NCBI GenBank assembly: GCA_963402885.1
Contig: OY727094.1
Location: 5,954,501 to 6,018,500, forward strand
Direction: 5' to 3'
Length of the DNA: 64,000 bases
From: Antedon bifida
Lineage: Eukaryota > Echinodermata > Crinoidea > Comatulida > Antedonidae
Position numbers and translations under genes: made by a program. The number at the start of each line of letters is the position of its first letter. The first letter of the stretch is position 1. Below are positions 12,201 through 22,000 of the stretch, in pieces. The notes under the pieces are model-generated. The model was given only the letters and a program-made list of their open reading frames with translations, did not search any database and had not been told where the DNA came from.

Positions 12201-13528
12201 TAAACAGTCACAAGCGCCGACGCTTAGTTCATTTCCCAATGGACCCGTCCTAAATCCCATGCCTTCCATGCCATCATTCCCGTCTTTCGGTAGTTTGCCG
12301 TCATTCCAGCATATAGAAACGTTACCAGTTCAACATACTGGTGGAGATTTCGCAGATTCGGCACAACCCACGACAAGTGCGGCAGCCGTAACGAATACAA
12401 AAACTCCAATGGATTTGACTTGCAATGAGGTTTCGTCTAGCCAAGAGCATCCAGAGTCGACGCCAGTCAAAAGGGAGGGGCATGGACAGCACTACGCACA
12501 AGCTGCTATGAGTATAGCAAGGTAATTATATTAAATAGGAATAAACACACATTTTTACCTGAACTTTGAACTCTGAACTTCGACCCCTGTGTCTCATGTT
12601 ACTATTGATGATATCAACAAGTACATTGTTCCAATTAGGCATTTATGGAAATGTAGTGGAAATGTAGCTTGGTGGTTAACATGCTTGCCTTCCAATTTCA
12701 ATGTCCAGGGTTCAATCCTGACCTAGAAAGAAAATATACACTTAATATATATATATGCACTTTTTAAACTTTTATTGTAGTTGGTTATTGTCCATTGGAT
12801 GTGAAGAATGTACCAAGTACTTTCATGATCGAAACATAATGTATCTCTACCAACTTGAAGAAATTCAGACTCCACAGGTAAGCACAACATAATCAATTCA
12901 AATTTTCATAGCATGAATGCCCCTTAAACTGTTTAATAATGACTCTATAGTTTTGGTAGTGGGACTTTAGAATGGAGGAAAACCACTTGGCTTGGATAGT
13001 TGTAATGTAGTTGGGAGTATATCTTTGGTATTACCACTGTAGCTTGGGTAGTTGGACTGTAGTTTTAGTACTGGAATTGTCATTGACATGTTTGCTTAAT
13101 AAATAATTTCAAAAGATAAGAAGCAAAATTATTCAAATGTATTGAACCTTAGCAAAAGTCAGAAATTTTCTAAAGCTCTGTCTACACTATCAAAAAAAGT
13201 GTGTTGTTTTTTTGGTCACATAGAGTTTGATAGAGTAGACAGAGCTTAAGTTTTCTATTTATGTGTCACTTTTTTTCAGGATATTGCTGATTTAGGAATT
13301 CCAGAAAACAAACGAGACACAATCCGACGTGCCATCATCAACGTGCGAAGCAGTGACCAGTTAAATCTGTCATCAACACCGACCATTCAAACAGGAAGCA
13401 GCATTTCATCAAGTATGCGTGGGAGTGACTTCCCAGGGTTCATAGCGACAAGATTTACATTGAAGCAAACCTTTTCATTCCGGGTCGAAGAGGAGGAAGA
13501 CGCGAGAGGAGATGAAGAAGAGCGTTGA
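296..13528 (+). CDS. TP63: p53-family transcription factor, p63/p73-like (5' end outside window)
   Basis: Sequence-specific nuclear tetrameric transcription factor of the p53/p63/p73 family. Exons read: 296-485, 3879-4045, 4643-4724, 5033-5213, 5684-5900, 6065-6192, 6441-6529, 6965-7086, 12195-12521, 12781-12877, 13280-13528. They join in frame to 615 residues ending in TGA at 13526-13528. Visible in order: N-terminal region with a Gly run; DNA-binding domain starting at TDYPGDANF with RCPNH, GGMNRRP and CACPGRDRK; basic GKKRK; oligomerisation domain VKGRENYEML; a proline- and serine-rich linker; a SAM domain; and a C-terminal RFTLKQTFSF resembling the p63 inhibitory segment. SAM plus this segment makes it p63/p73-type, not vertebrate p53-type. 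Being a single ancestral-type family member is inference. The gene symbol is by similarity. Confidence 0.95.
486..3878 (+). other. Large p53-family intron with dispersed repeats
   Basis: About 3.4 kb, AT-rich, with no supported exon. It holds a partial MITE-A copy near 3493-3630, an ACAAGTGA/CCAAT-type palindromic repeat near 2245-2345, and a diverged copy of the GATGTATTGTCCCC repeat near 2395-2700. A short TA run lies at about 940-955. An internal promoter for an N-terminally truncated isoform, known in vertebrate p63/p73, could lie here but none can be shown. Confidence 0.6.
4643..6192 (+). CDS. TP63: p53-family DNA-binding domain exons (four exons)
   Basis: Exons 4643-4724, 5033-5213, 5684-5900 and 6065-6192 encode the core domain. 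The zinc ligands are present: Cys and His in RCPNH, and the two Cys in FKCTISCVGG. The DNA-contact arginines corresponding to human R248 and R273 are present (MNRRP; IRPCACP), as is the CACPGRDRK loop-helix. Each donor is GT and phases are continuous. All key residues are intact, so the domain should bind p53-type response elements. Confidence 0.95.
4739..5003 (+). repeat. Direct duplication of about 107 bp in the p53-family intron
   Basis: The block starting GGAGACTTTCTTGTC at 4739-4845 recurs at 4897-5003 with only a few differences, offset 158 bp. It lies between exons 4643-4724 and 5033-5213, and the second copy ends about 30 bp before the acceptor. Confidence 0.85.
6441..7086 (+). CDS. 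TP63: p53-family nuclear localisation and oligomerisation exons
   Basis: Exon 6441-6529 encodes a basic stretch, GKKRK, followed by DDELFTIT. Exon 6965-7086 encodes VKGRENYEMLKKINEALELM, the beta-strand and helix of the tetramerisation domain, followed by a basic tail ending HLKKE. The split codon GA at the end of this exon can join either the 12195 exon (SAM form) or the 8621 exon (short form). Confidence 0.92.
8621..8663 (+). CDS. TP63: Candidate alternative 3'-terminal exon of the p53-family gene
   Basis: A strong acceptor (AT-rich, T-rich tract ending in CAG at 8618-8620) sits in the long intron after the oligomerisation exon. Completing the split GA codon gives ELKRIKRENSDLID then TGA at 8661-8663. 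The peptide is short, highly basic and continues the LKKE helix, as expected for a C-terminal regulatory tail after a tetramerisation domain. Use of this exon would give an isoform without the SAM and inhibitory segments. A possible poly(A) signal lies at 9276-9281. No transcript evidence is available here. Confidence 0.45.
9430..9515. mobile_element. Fragment of the AGTCGCGTG/TCGGTCGG element
   Basis: ACCGACCAACCGACCGACAT followed by GAGTCGTG and CACGCGACTA, the inverse of the end of the 46560-47315 element. Confidence 0.6.
10000..10125 (-). repeat. Dispersed repeat with an (ATT)n end
   Basis: GGAGTATGTTTCCATAGG, AAATGACCGGGGTAATAATG and CTTAGAGGTTTCACAACATT, ending in a (TTA)n run. The inverse copy lies at 5487-5612, also next to an ATAATA run. 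A simple-repeat tail suggests a SINE or LINE 3' end. Confidence 0.5.
10298..10655. mobile_element. Palindromic element with GATGTATTGTCCCCC ends
   Basis: TTAAAGATGTATTGTCCCCC on the left and GGGGGACAATACATCTTTAA on the right, about 355 bp. A related, more diverged copy occupies about 2395-2700. Confidence 0.75.
11525..11810. repeat. Purine-rich low-complexity tract
   Basis: G/A-rich sequence with loosely repeated GGGAAGG and GGAATAGC motifs. The open frame on the minus strand here is a by-product of the base bias. Confidence 0.6.
11900..12165. repeat. CTG/TTG-rich minisatellite just upstream of a p53-family exon
   Basis: A unit of about 33 bp, containing GTAGTTGATGTTGCTGCTG, is repeated at least four times at 12030-12160, with degenerate copies before it. 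It ends about 30 bp before the acceptor of exon 12195. On the minus strand it reads as Gln/Asn/Thr-rich sequence with no sign of being a gene. Confidence 0.85.
12195..13528 (+). CDS. TP63: p53-family C-terminal exons: linker, SAM domain, inhibitory segment
   Basis: Exon 12195-12521 encodes a Pro/Ser-rich linker with SMPSFPSFGSLPSF and a possible SUMO-type VKRE site. Exons 12781-12877 and 13280-13528 encode the SAM domain (WLLSIGCEECTKYF, then DIADLGIPENKRDTIRRAI). The last part has RFTLKQTFSF, close to the p63 transactivation-inhibitory segment, and an acidic tail ending in DEEER. These domains are present in p63 and p73 alpha forms and absent from vertebrate p53. Confidence 0.92.
12655..12725 (+). 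repeat. tRNA-like sequence, probable SINE or tRNA relic
   Basis: TGGTGGTTAACATGC resembles a pol III A box, and GGGTTCAATCC about 40 bp later matches the B-box/T-arm consensus. The acceptor stem does not pair convincingly, so this is more likely a tRNA-derived SINE or decayed tRNA than a working gene. Confidence 0.35.
13172..13250. mobile_element. Short internally deleted MITE-A copy
   Basis: Both ends are present (AAAGCTCTGTCTACACTATC and AGTAGACAGAGCTT) but the middle is missing. It lies 30 bp before the last p53-family exon. Confidence 0.75.
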
Positions 13529-13548
13529 TTGATTTTAGCTGCAAATAA

Positions 13549-13645
13549 AGCTGCAACATTGGCTGAAGTATTAGCTGTGACTTGAGCTACAACAGCAGCT
13601 GCAACATTGGCTGAAGTATTCGCTGTGACTTGAGCTGCAAATTGA
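13549..13645 (+). repeat. 48-bp tandem duplication directly after the p53-family stop
   Basis: CTGCAACATTGGCTGAAGTA starts at 13551 and again at 13599. The two units differ at few positions and begin about 20 bp after the stop codon. Confidence 0.8.
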
Positions 13646-14900
13646 GTTGCAATCCTTTTTAATCATGGCATTATCAAATATTTCTGAACACTAAAATATA
13701 TAATGTATTTGTTTTAATCGGTCAAAAACAAATAACCTACATTTTTTCATCTGACCCCTAAGCTCTGTCTCATTCTTTCACATTCTTTCACATTCTTTCA
13801 CATTCCCATTAATATTTCACACTGTTTCAGTTCAATTCAAAGGACATTTATTTACGTCCACAAAAAAAATAGTAATGAAAAAACAGTAATGACAGATTGA
13901 GATTATTGAAAAAAAGTAATGGACAAATCTGAGGTGTGCTATAATATACATTGAGGGTTCATAGTTCAATCCTTCCTTCCTTTACGCCATTACTTTGTCA
14001 TAATGCTTTAAGGATGTGTATATGAATAATAAACCCTTCATTTTCAAGAAGCACTACACCACTTTCGAGTCAAAAAGTCATTCTGTGAATTCTCAAAAAC
14101 ATTTAAAGAATGCACAGAATGACTGTTAGACTCAATAGGTATGTGACATGCTGTGAAAACAAAAAGGTCGCTTATATACTGTATCTCTACTATAAGTCTC
14201 CAATTATGTGTTATCAATTTATATATTTACCTATAGTTTTAGATAAAACTGTTCATTTTTGAAACAAATTTACTGGCATTATTAAAAGCTTAAACCAGGG
14301 TAATTTTTCGCTACTTTGTGTGTTCAATAACATGATTATACAAGTACAGTATATTTAGCATTATAAAGAAAATTCAATTTATACTGTTATATACTTGGAT
14401 TATTAGTATAGCTACATTTATATATTTATAAAGTAGATATATTTGTATTTTTTACATTGAAACCTGTTTAAAATTTATAAGCAAATTCCTATTGCTTCTA
14501 AATTAGAATTTCAAGCAAATCAAACTTGAATGTGAACCTCAGTCTCCCCAGGCATCTTGTTTCAGTGTATGTATATATAAAGTTGCTTCAATAAGTTGTG
14601 CATATAGTCTACATTACATACCTTGCGATACACAATTTTTATATCATTTACCTTTTTACATTTGTTTTTTCAAATTACTTTTTAATACAGTATTCATTTT
14701 TTACAAAAAGTAGAAAAACTGTAACGATAAAATATTGTAGCAAATATTTATCGCAATCAAAAATCCATGCTTTCAACCATGTATGTTTGCTAATTAAAAC
14801 ATTCTCAACCGAAATGTAGCCAACCATTCATAGTGAGGTTACTGTACGAGGATCTAGCTCTATATAGGTACTCAAATCTAGATTAACAAAATCAATCTAT

Positions 14901-15070
14901 AAAGCTCTGTCTACACTATCAAACTTTATGTGACAAAAAATGTGATGTGCCCATATATGGACACGATGACATATCACTACCATATTTGGGCATATCAATA
15001 CCATATTTGGGCAAAACATCACACTTTTTTGTCAAACTACAGTAGTTTGATAGTGTAGACAAAGCTTAAG
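14901..15070. mobile_element. MITE-A copy downstream of the p53-family gene
   Basis: AAAGCTCTGTCTACACTATC on the left and GATAGTGTAGACAAAGCTT on the right, with an extra internal CCATATTTGGGCA unit. Full-length. Confidence 0.85.
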
Positions 15071-15321
15071 TCTACTAGAAATTGTAGTAGTTACGGAAGT
15101 TATCACAATGGCATTTAATTGGCAAGGTCCGTTGAGCTGTTTTCATATTACATAGTGCTATTACGAGGGTTCTCTAATGTATATTTTGTATATTTTTTTT
15201 TGCTAGCCTGGCCAACTTTGTGTTTAAAGCTATAAAGCGATTTTGTTTTAATTTTTTAGTTAACTTAATACTACTAATGATTAATCGTTTAAAATATATT
15301 TTAATTATCTATCTCTCTCTC

Positions 15322-15462
15322 TAAAGCCTTGTCTACACTATCAAACTGCATGTGACCAAAAAATGTGATGTGCTCATATATGAACATGATGATGTCATAT
15401 CACTACCATGTTTGGGCACATTTTTTTTACAAACTAGTTTGATAGTGTAGACAGAGCTTAAG
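15322..15462. mobile_element. MITE-A copy downstream of the p53-family gene
   Basis: Full-length copy with AAGCCTTGTCTACACTATC on the left and GATAGTGTAGACAGAGCTTA on the right. It lies in the possible long 3' UTR and could fold as a hairpin in RNA. Confidence 0.85.
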
Positions 15463-15821
15463 GAAACGATTGGTACAGTAGCTAAATAAAGTGAATATTA
15501 ACTGTAAATGCACCACATTTCTGGGGGTTTTTTTGGGGTGTGGGGGAGAAGATAATCATTGACCATAGATAGGATAACTGAGAATGACTACTACATTTTC
15601 AATTCCATCTTTTTGTGAGAAAAAAAAATTGTAGATGAATGATCATGTGTAATTATGTTGGACAATGTTTTTGTGGAGAAGAGGTGGGGTACGGTATCTA
15701 TTGCAGAAAAGACTAAATATAACCATTTTATATAAAGATTTTTGCATTGTATGTGTTATATTAAGAGAAGAGAGTTTGTATATATAAAATGGATGAAAGA
15801 TAACTTAGTTGCTTTTTGTAA

Positions 15822-15827
15822 AATAAA
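15822..15827 (+). terminator. Probable poly(A) signal of the p53-family gene
   Basis: AATAAA after a long AT-rich UTR and before T/GT-rich sequence. It is the last such motif before the convergent REV1 gene. Confidence 0.45.
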
Positions 15828-15939
15828 AAGAAATTGTTTTATATACTTTTGGTTTTGTTTTGTATGAATTTTTTCAACAAATCAAGTCAATTGAAATGTC
15901 TTGGACAAAAAGACTACATACTGCACTTGCATTTTCAAA

Positions 15940-15945
15940 TTTATT
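15940..15945 (-). terminator. REV1: Probable poly(A) signal of REV1
   Basis: TTTATT on the plus strand reads AATAAA on the minus strand, 120 bp after the REV1 stop. It lies only about 115 bp from the distal p53-family signal, so the two genes are tail-to-tail and nearly abut. Confidence 0.5.
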
Positions 15946-16064
15946 CATGATCTTAAATTTTTAGGCCTATTCAAATACTGTATTATATTTATGTAGGTAA
16001 TCCTATGACCCTTAACCTATCGCAATGATTTTAAAGAAGCTCAACAGATGTTAGTGAATTAATA

Positions 16065-19000
16065 TCAACTTATTTTTAACTGGCTGTTGTAAACTTGATG
16101 AACTCGGTCTTGCACAAGTGCCAAAGCAGTAGTGTAAGCTTTCCTCCATTTATCATCTCCAGTTTTGTTAGTGTACCTAGAAAACAAAACAAAAATGTTG
16201 GCAATTTTCTTTTGATGTAGTAGGGTGGTGATAGTTGCCTTTATATCATTGTACAGTATATACTTGCACCCAATCCCAGAATAGCTTTACTTTGAGCTGC
16301 AAAGGGATCAATGCTGGAATGAAGGCAGTACTGGAATGAAGGCAGTGAGAGATATCTGACTGAAGGAAACAAAGGTCAAGAAAAGAGGTTGATTCATTAA
16401 TAAACTGAAAATTAAAAGAAGAAAGACTTACCTTTTCAAAGCCTTCAAAAGAAGATCTACTTTCACCAGATTCCTTTCCAAGACCAACTCTTGGAGGAAT
16501 GATACCACCAGACCTAGATCATCATCTCGAGGGAACTCGCTAGTTTCAATCCACTCTACAATAAGAGCCTTCACCTCCTCTACTTCAATGGCTCCATTAA
16601 GATTTGCTCTCTGTGTTCCTTCTTCATCTTTCTTTTTCTTTACATCATCTTTTATTTCAATTTGTTCCGCAACTTTTTTATCATTTGGTTTATTGATATT
16701 ATGTTTATTGTCATCAGATTTATTAGTATCATTAACAATTTGGTTTTCTTTAATTGGACTACTTTTTATCATAGCATTAATCTTTGGTTGATTCTTTTCA
16801 AACAGTTTCCTAGGACTTGTTTTCTTTGGTCTACCTCTCCGCTTGACAGCAAAGGGGCTGAGTTTCCCTGGTGTAAGTTTGCGTGGAGATGGCGAGTGTT
16901 TGGTCAGACTAGGCTTAGGTGGAAACAGTTTGACTGGACTTTGTTCATTGATGAGTTGTTCATGTTTCAACTCTTTTTGTAAATATGCCTTTTTCAATTC
17001 TTCCTTCATGTCTGGTGGTAGGGCATCCAAACACGATGGTTCAATCTGTAGAGAAAAAAAAGATTTAATTATAATAGATAGAGTTTGTATGTTTGTTCGT
17101 CATAAAAATTGTCCCAACATCATGCATCCATACACATACAGTAGACTATCAAAATGGGAAGGTTTATATGAAATTTGTAGGAAGGTTATCAACTACCATA
17201 GCCTGGGTGCAGAACAGTTAATATACACATTTGCAGGAAAAAAGTATAGGAAAATTTTTTTTTGGTTTTTCTGATAGAGTATACCATATAGAATGTCAGA
17301 AAAAAAATCCCCATCCCAGGGTCTTGGGGAAAATTTGTTACGGCACTTTTAAATTTTGGCCTATATAACACACACACATTCCTATTAACACACACAAATA
17401 CCTATATATAGGGGATAGGGAAAATCAATTAACAGTTTTTGTTACTTTGAGTTGTGTTTTAATGATTAAAATTAGTAGAGGCTTACTTTAATAACTACTT
17501 CTCATAGTAGTCGATGAATCAAGTCGATACGATGACATCATCATGCCAGAATCCAATATGGCGTCCAATTTGGCGGGAAAAATAGGGTATTGCTAAACCC
17601 CGCAAACCCCCGCAAACCTCCAAAAAAACATAGCAAACCCCACCGAACCAACAAAAAAGTGATTGAATCATGAATTGTACGACCCACTGGGTATATAAAA
17701 TATTAAATTTCTACTGTTAACTACTTATTTTGGGGATAAAACATCATTTTTTGGTTAAAAATTAGAAATCATTTTTTACCAAAAAATGATGTTTTACCCC
17801 CAAAATAAGTAGTTAACACTAGAAATTTAATTTTTGTTTACATGGATATACCCAGTGGGTCGTACACTATATGATTCAATCACTTTTATTATGTTGGTTC
17901 GGTGGGGTTTGCTATATTTTTTTGGAGGTTTGCAGGGTTTAGCAATCATTTTTGACCAAAAAATTATGTTTTACCCCAAAAATAAGTAGTTAACAGTAGA
18001 AATTTAATTTTTTTTTTACATGGGTATACCCAGTGGGTTGTACACTACATGATTCAATCACTTTTATGTTGGTTCGGTGGGGTTTTCTATGTTTTTTTAG
18101 AGGTTTGCGGGGGTTTGCGGGAAGTTAGCAATACCCTGTTTTTCCTGCCAAATTGGACGCCATATTGGATTCTGGCATGATGATGTCATTGTTATCGACT
18201 CGATTTATCAACTACTATGAGAAGTAGTTTTTAAAGTAAGCCTCAGCTAATTTTAATCATCATAACACAACTCCAAGTAAAAAAAAACGTGAATTGGTTT
18301 TCCCTATCCCCTATATATAGGTATTTGTGTGTGTTAATAAGAATTTGTGTGTGTTATATAGACCAAAATTTAAAAGTGCCGTAAAAAATTTTCCCCAAGA
18401 CCCTGGGATGGGGATTTTTTTTCTGACATTCTATATGGTATACTCTATCAGAAAAACCCAAAAAAAATTTTCCTATACTTTTTTCACGCTAAATTTGTAC
18501 TGCACCCAGGCTACCAGAGCAGGCTGGAGGAAAGGTACCCACTGAATGGTGGGTATTTGATCTAGTTTTTTTTTTTCCAAAACTAAACTTTTTAAACAAA
18601 CAAATATTTTCACCTGAGAGAGGTTAGGAAGTGCTTCAACTCGTCCTGATAGTTTCTCCTCTTCCATCCTACTCTTTTTATTGGCCAGAAGCTCTTGTAC
18701 AATATCGTCTGGTAATTCCTTAAGAATGCTAGGATCTACATCCAGTAACTCTTCTTTCTTTGGTGAAGCATGTTCTGATTGCATAGCAGTTCTTGAAGTT
18801 GTTGGTTGGTCGTAGTCTGGTTTTGGGAGTTTGGCAGGAACTGGTGTACTCGTCAACGTAGGCTTGTGGTTTATATTTGTTTTTGAGGGTAAAAAGCTGT
18901 TTTGGATTTGAAGCTTCATGTCTGGTGGTAGGGCATCCAAACATGATGGTTCAATCTGTAGAGAAAAAAATATTAACATGAGATTATCAAACAATCAATT

Positions 19001-22000
19001 TAAATTTTTTACCAAAACATAAAATTTGTAACAACAAAAATTGTCACCTGAGCGAGGTTAGGAAGTGCTTCAACTGGTCCTTCTGATGCTTTCTTCTCCT
19101 GGATCCTACTCGTTTTATTGGCCAGAAGCTCTTGTACAATATCGTCTGGTAATTCCTTAAGAATGCTAGGATCTACATCCAGTAACTCTTCTTTCTTTGG
19201 TGAAGCATGTCCTGATTGCATAGCAGTTCTTGAAGTTGTTGGTTGGTTGTAGTCTGGTTTTGGGAGTTTGACAGGAACTGGTGTACTCGTCAACGTAGGC
19301 TTGTGGTTTATATTTGTTTTTGTTGGTAAAAAGCTGTTTTGGATTTGAAGCTTTATGTCTGGTGGAAGTGCATCTAAGACTGATGCGTCAATCTAGAGAA
19401 AAGAAAATACACATATGGTTGAGAAGGGTTGGTAGTGTTTAAGCTAACAGCTTAAACCATGGTGTCAAGTGAACCGTGGAAGATTATACTTTGTTGGTTG
19501 GGAAAATCAATAAATAATAAATTGTCTTCTTACTTCAGCTATAGAAGATGGATAGAAGTCTGACTTTGTAACTGCTTCCTCTTTTGCTGGAGATGGCATC
19601 AGTGTTGGCAACTTTGGCAGAACATCTTCACCACCAATGTTTGATGTTTCAGCTGGTAGCTTGTCTGGTATAGCAACCTCCTTTTGGATCACATTTGTGT
19701 TGTCAATCTGCTTTTGAAGAAAGTTCATCATTGTCTTTGGTGCAGACTTCTTGACAACTGGTTGAACATCAGGAATTGGAAACACAGATGGTGTTTTGTT
19801 ACCAGTTGTTACAAAGTCTTTGAGGGATTTAGTTCCTATTGCGGCTGGATGTCTTAGATCTCCAGATTCTGGAACAAGTTTGTTTATTTGAACACCAACC
19901 TTCAAACAGAAATAGAGAGTTGAGTTTAAAATATAGAGTAGTACAGTAGGGAAGTTGATTATAATGATGTGGAGCCTAGAGCAATAGAACGGCTATTCTG
20001 GTTTGGCATTGATTTTATCGAATTTTGTCCTGGTCATAGGTAAGGTACAAGCAAATAATTGTTACATTTAAATTTGTTGGGTTTATTCACTTACTCCTCT
20101 CATGTCACTAGGCTCAATCTTCATCTGTCTAAGCAGGCCTAATACTGCTTCCTTGAGCACATTCAAGTCATTTGTGGCCTGTGCTAAGTTGACAGATTTG
20201 GCTAAATTGTTGCAGATCCCATGGCCTAGGAACTTGGAGGATTCCTTTGGAGCTCCTGGTTTTCGAACCTTCATTTTCAAAGTGATAAGTTTGCCTTTCA
20301 TAGATATTTTGAGTAAACGACGATGTACCTCTTCTGTGACCTCGCTCACAAAATCTATAGATTCACTTTCCTGTAAATAACAAAAGATATCTTGAGAAGC
20401 ACAAATCATACAAAAAAGCCAACCTGAAAAGAACATTTCCAAGAGGAAACCAATTTTGATATTTATGGAAATCAAGAAATTATTTTACTACCGACATACT
20501 GTACCTTGGTGAATCTAATTCCATAATTTATTTCTGCAGACACAGATTTCCTTTGCTTCTCCGCTTGTATGGCACGATCATCTTTACCTCGACAGAGATT
20601 GTACAAATGTTCACCAGTTTTTGCGCCAAATTCTCTTTGTAATTTGAGCATGGATACAAGCTGCAAATCTTTACATGTAGTAACTTTGAGAGCTTCTAAG
20701 CGCCTCTTTGTAGACCAACCAACTCCTTCAAAGATAATGTTGTTGAGGGTGTAAAAAGGTTATGAAAATTAAAGATACTGGTTTTTATTCAAGATTTTTC
20801 TATACTATAGAACCCTTTTGAGAGGACACCTTCGGGACCAACCAATAGTCCCCTTAATAGGGATGTTCCCTGAATAGTGGTAGGTTGTAGTGTTAAATCA
20901 CATTCCCCATGTTTCTTTGTTGACAGAAAATTATCCCTTTAATATGGGTATCACCGCAATTCGGTTCTCAAAGGAGTTCTATTGAATACTGTACTTCCAA
21001 TTTCTGTACCTGGTAGATTTCCAACTGGTTGTGTTTTGATAAAGTCCATTTCTTGACCAGTTTCCAAGAGATGCTGTCCATTTGGTTTAGCAATTCTAGT
21101 GGACATTCTTGCCAACAAGATATTATGAGCTGAAAGAGTAAAAGAATTTATCTAATAGTATTTTGAATATTGTTCCATGACTACTACAAGTTTAAATTTA
21201 GATTGTGTCAAAATACCAGGATTTTGCTTTTCAGAAAAAATAAAAAACATACCTATACCAATAGAAGCGTTGCACTTTGTTTCTTTGTAAACTTCATCAC
21301 GCAACAAGGATGCAAACTCAAGAGGGGTTGCCATGGTGTCACTTAGCAACTCGGTGATGTCAACAAACATCTCGTCACAACTGACAGCTTCAATATCATG
21401 AGTGTATCTGTGATTTAGAATAAAATATTGTTTTATAAGTCAATGTTATGAACTCTGACCTGTGCTAGGTCATTTTGAGTGTTATTAGCTCATCAGATAC
21501 AGACCTTTAGTCACGTGGCAACAAGGTCACAGCCACTCACTCGCTTAATAATTCTACTGTAGAATGAAACATTCTAATAAATTATATTCCTTGTACAATC
21601 ACATACTTAAAAATAATTAAATAATAATAGTTTTTGGACTGTACCATTTATGGAGAGGGTGTTTAATGAATTTTCTACTTTTTTAGTATATCTCACTCAT
21701 CAAGGAGAACAAGGCCATTGTTGGTTTATCCAGGTAAGCTACAAAATAGACTCAACAATTACCTGGCAACAATCCCATATAGCTTTTGTGCCACTTCTTT
21801 GTACATATCAAAATCATATGGTATTGTCTGAATCGATGGACACCGCTTCTTTGCTTCTCCCATGAACATACCATTCCGTACACCAGCTGCTCTTGCTTCA
21901 TAGCTACAGGATGCTATCTCTGCAGCAGAATTAAACACACCAGGGTTACTTTTACTTTCATCCGATGTCCTTGTGTCATCCATCATTGTTTTCCCATACT

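Larger units (their letters stand above)
13529..15830 (+). other. p53-family 3' UTR and downstream region
   Basis: AATAAA motifs occur at 14027-14032 and 15822-15827, so the UTR may be short or about 2.3 kb. The long form would contain a 48-bp tandem duplication (13549-13645), a short ATTCTTTCAC repeat near 13770-13803, and two palindromic MITE-A copies (14901-15070, 15322-15462). No coding sequence is supported. Confidence 0.6.

Noticed and set aside
12655-12725. Working tRNA gene
   Set aside because: A and B boxes are present but the arms do not form a cloverleaf by eye. Kept only as a tRNA-like repeat.
296-13528. Calling the gene TP53 proper
   Set aside because: The SAM domain and RFTLKQT inhibitory segment are p63/p73 features that are absent from vertebrate p53.
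17189-18545. Two mirror-image short frames reading nearly the same peptide (MCVNxNxCVLYRPKFKS)
   Set aside because: They are the same sequence read from the two arms of the foldback element. There is no homology or start context to support a gene.
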